From Chitinophagales bacterium (GTDB lineage Bacteria; Bacteroidota; Bacteroidia; Chitinophagales; JADIYW01), in assembly GCA_023957245.1 (NCBI GenBank), contig JAMLHJ010000005.1, positions 167,650 through 231,649 on the forward strand: a stretch of DNA of 64,000 nucleotides, read 5' to 3'. The notes under the pieces were generated by a model that did not search any database, was not told the origin of the DNA, and worked only from the letters and a program-made list of their open reading frames with translations. The translations under genes and the position numbers were made by a program. Numbering within the stretch: the first letter of the stretch is position 1; the number at the start of each line of letters is the position of its first letter. Shown here one piece after another: positions 62,585 to 64,000 of the stretch.

Positions 62585-62646
62585 AGAGTTAGTGGCAAGC
62601 TTAACACAGAACACATAACCAATCCGAATGAAACAGAATTGCGACA

Positions 62647-64000
62647 ATGAAATTTACGATTGACTTAACACAAATAAAAACTTACGACCTTTTTAATGAA
62701 GTTCTTTCAGTGGACAAGAAAACAAATTTATTCAAAGACTTACGAAAGGTTTACTCAAACAAGGTCAGAAAAGCAATTCTTGAAAGTGGAATTAAACAAG
62801 TAGAGCAAACAGAACGTATAAATGCTAAGCTAAAAAGTAATCCTGTTCAACTAACACCTATCCCTTCATTATACAACTCAAGAGAATTTTTAGATATTGA
62901 TTTTTGTGCGGGTTATGGGGTGGACTATTATGGGTTTACAGCCGTAAATTACCAAAACAGAGCTTATACCGAACTACCATCATTAGACACATTTATGAAA
63001 TGCAAAAATTTTAGCATCGGTAATTTTGGTTTTTATGTTGAAAATGGAGATTACGAAATAGAAGTAAAAACAAGCGACAGCATTAAATTAGTTGGTTACA
63101 CTTCGCAAATTCAAGCAAAGAAAAGAAAATCATTTATTGCAATTTTCGGGGTTCACTTTGACGAAAATTCTTTGCTAAAAGTTTTTGAAAAATACTATAA
63201 TGAACCACCAAAACAGGAATTGATTGACGTAAAATTAAGCACAGTAAATTATCCTTCCTTTTTTCTTAGCAGAAGAACAGGGAAATTATACATTTGTAAT
63301 TGCTTCAAAGGACATATTGATTGGAAATGGGACTTTCAACGTTTTACAAATCTTCAATATGAAACTGAAATTTCAGCGAGAATAGATAATGCAGAATACA
63401 AAGATGGCATTTGTCATTTATGCACAAAAACACGACCTAACGTTGTAAGAGAAAGTTCGGAATATTCGGGATTTTTGAAAAGATATTTGCCGTATTATTA
63501 TTTAGAAAATAAAAAACAATTTGGAGAGATTTTTCATTTTGTCAAAGAAGATAATGTAAGAATTGAAAACGATTTACGCCAGTATTTTGGCTACCCAAAA
63601 ATTGGCGAAAAATGGATTTCTGAAACACATTTGTATTATTTGATTAAGGAGATTTTTCCCGAACACAATCCAATTTTTCATTATCGTGGTAGTGAAATGC
63701 AAGGTTTGGAATTAGATATATTCATTCCCGAATTGCGACTTGGCATAGAATATCAAGGAGAACAGCATTATCAAGCAATTGAGCATTGGGGTGGCGAAGA
63801 AGGATTGGAAAAAAGAACACAAAACGACAGGAAAAAATTAGAACTTTGCAAACAAAATAATTACACCCTTGTTGAATTTACACATCTTGACGATATAAAT
63901 AGAGATTTTGTAATAGAGCGCTTAGAAAAACATATTTCGTTTGACACGAAATTTGTCGATAAAGAAGAAAAAGTAAAACCCGAACAACCGAAAAAGCAAT
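62647..64000 (+). CDS. zinc-finger and PD-(D/E)XK-like nuclease protein, C-terminus off window
   Basis: Open from ATG 62647 to the right edge (451 codons, no stop). Residues 1-200 are a domain I do not recognise (FCAGYGVDYYGFTAVNYQNR). Cys217 and Cys219 (YICNCFKG) and Cys256 and Cys259 (GICHLCTKTRP) form a likely zinc site. Residues 349-411 read as a restriction-nuclease-like core: ELDIFIPELRLGIEYQGEQH with Asp357 and Glu368-x-Gln370, then WGGEEGLEKRTQNDRKKLEL and NNYTLVEFTH. This resembles the 'IEYQGxQHY' nucleases found in zinc-ribbon/DUF559- or Vsr-like groups. Residues 434 onward are Lys/Glu-rich. It may act in defence or repair, but neither is shown. Confidence 0.65.
   Translation, partial: MKFTIDLTQIKTYDLFNEVLSVDKKTNLFKDLRKVYSNKVRKAILESGIKQVEQTERINAKLKSNPVQLTPIPSLYNSREFLDIDFCAGYGVDYYGFTAVNYQNRAYTELPSLDTFMKCKNFSIGNFGFYVENGDYEIEVKTSDSIKLVGYTSQIQAKKRKSFIAIFGVHFDENSLLKVFEKYYNEPPKQELIDVKLSTVNYPSFFLSRRTGKLYICNCFKGHIDWKWDFQRFTNLQYETEISARIDNAEYKDGICHLCTKTRPNVVRESSEYSGFLKRYLPYYYLENKKQFGEIFHFVKEDNVRIENDLRQYFGYPKIGEKWISETHLYYLIKEIFPEHNPIFHYRGSEMQGLELDIFIPELRLGIEYQGEQHYQAIEHWGGEEGLEKRTQNDRKKLELCKQNNYTLVEFTHLDDINRDFVIERLEKHISFDTKFVDKEEKVKPEQPKKQ

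Overview
The window comes from an AT-rich member of the Bacteroidota, probably a marine or freshwater gliding-type lineage such as Saprospiria, Chitinophagia or Cytophagia; the class is inference. The evidence is a type IX secretion (T9SS) C-terminal sorting domain on a giant surface protein, a bamA/skp/skp/uppS operon with a DUF6089 barrel gene in front, lptC next to a TPR gene and a FadL-like barrel gene, a membrane-bound AraC regulator, and several intergenic -7 elements of the TAnnTTTG type. I saw no rRNA, tRNA or CRISPR array.

Layout. 1-458 is the N-terminal part of an Asn/His/Gly-rich secreted protein that runs off the left edge. 598-14057 holds envelope and cofactor housekeeping genes: an LpxH-like phosphoesterase, lptC, a TPR protein, an outer-membrane barrel, coaX, an amidohydrolase, murI, two Skp/OmpH chaperones, bamA, uppS, a DUF6089 barrel and NAD kinase. 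14166-22720 is a small surface-glycan locus: a glycosyltransferase, a sulfotransferase, a glycoside-hydrolase-like lipoprotein, an O-antigen ligase/polymerase-like protein, and two divergently transcribed paralogous polytopic proteins. 22735-23463 holds a frameshifted REP-associated tyrosine transposase with palindromic repeats. Then come a lone trpB, a lamin-tail-domain exported protein, asd, and a three-gene RND efflux operon.

34186-52002 is one 17.8-kb gene for a 5,938-residue protein. It has a signal peptide, 14 tandem parallel-beta-helix units of about 330-580 residues in three sequence families ordered A(x6)-B(x4)-C(x4), a beta-sandwich region and a T9SS sorting domain. Each unit starts with a Y-V-[DK] strand and GxSWxxA motif and ends with an 'INxGxN...DLxGNxRIxxGxVDMGAYE'-type motif that resembles what is annotated as choice-of-anchor Q. 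This is the most striking object in the window. An AraC-type regulator and a cluster of inverted repeats lie directly upstream.

52261-64000 carries the AraC-type regulator, a cystathionine gamma-synthase/lyase gene in a run with prsW and a TIGR02757 gene, a convergent run of response regulator, histidine kinase, thiamine pyrophosphokinase and PnuC-type transporter, nucleotide-sugar genes rfbA and galE, gcvH, a VanZ-like gene, and a partial gene for a zinc-finger/PD-(D/E)XK-like nuclease that runs off the right edge.

Taken together, much of the window builds or decorates the cell surface: BamA/Skp insert barrels, LptC and the LpxH-like enzyme serve LPS, UppS and MurI feed the wall, the glycan locus and rfbA/galE make surface sugars, and the giant beta-helix protein and perhaps the lamin-tail protein are exported. 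No T9SS machinery genes are visible here.
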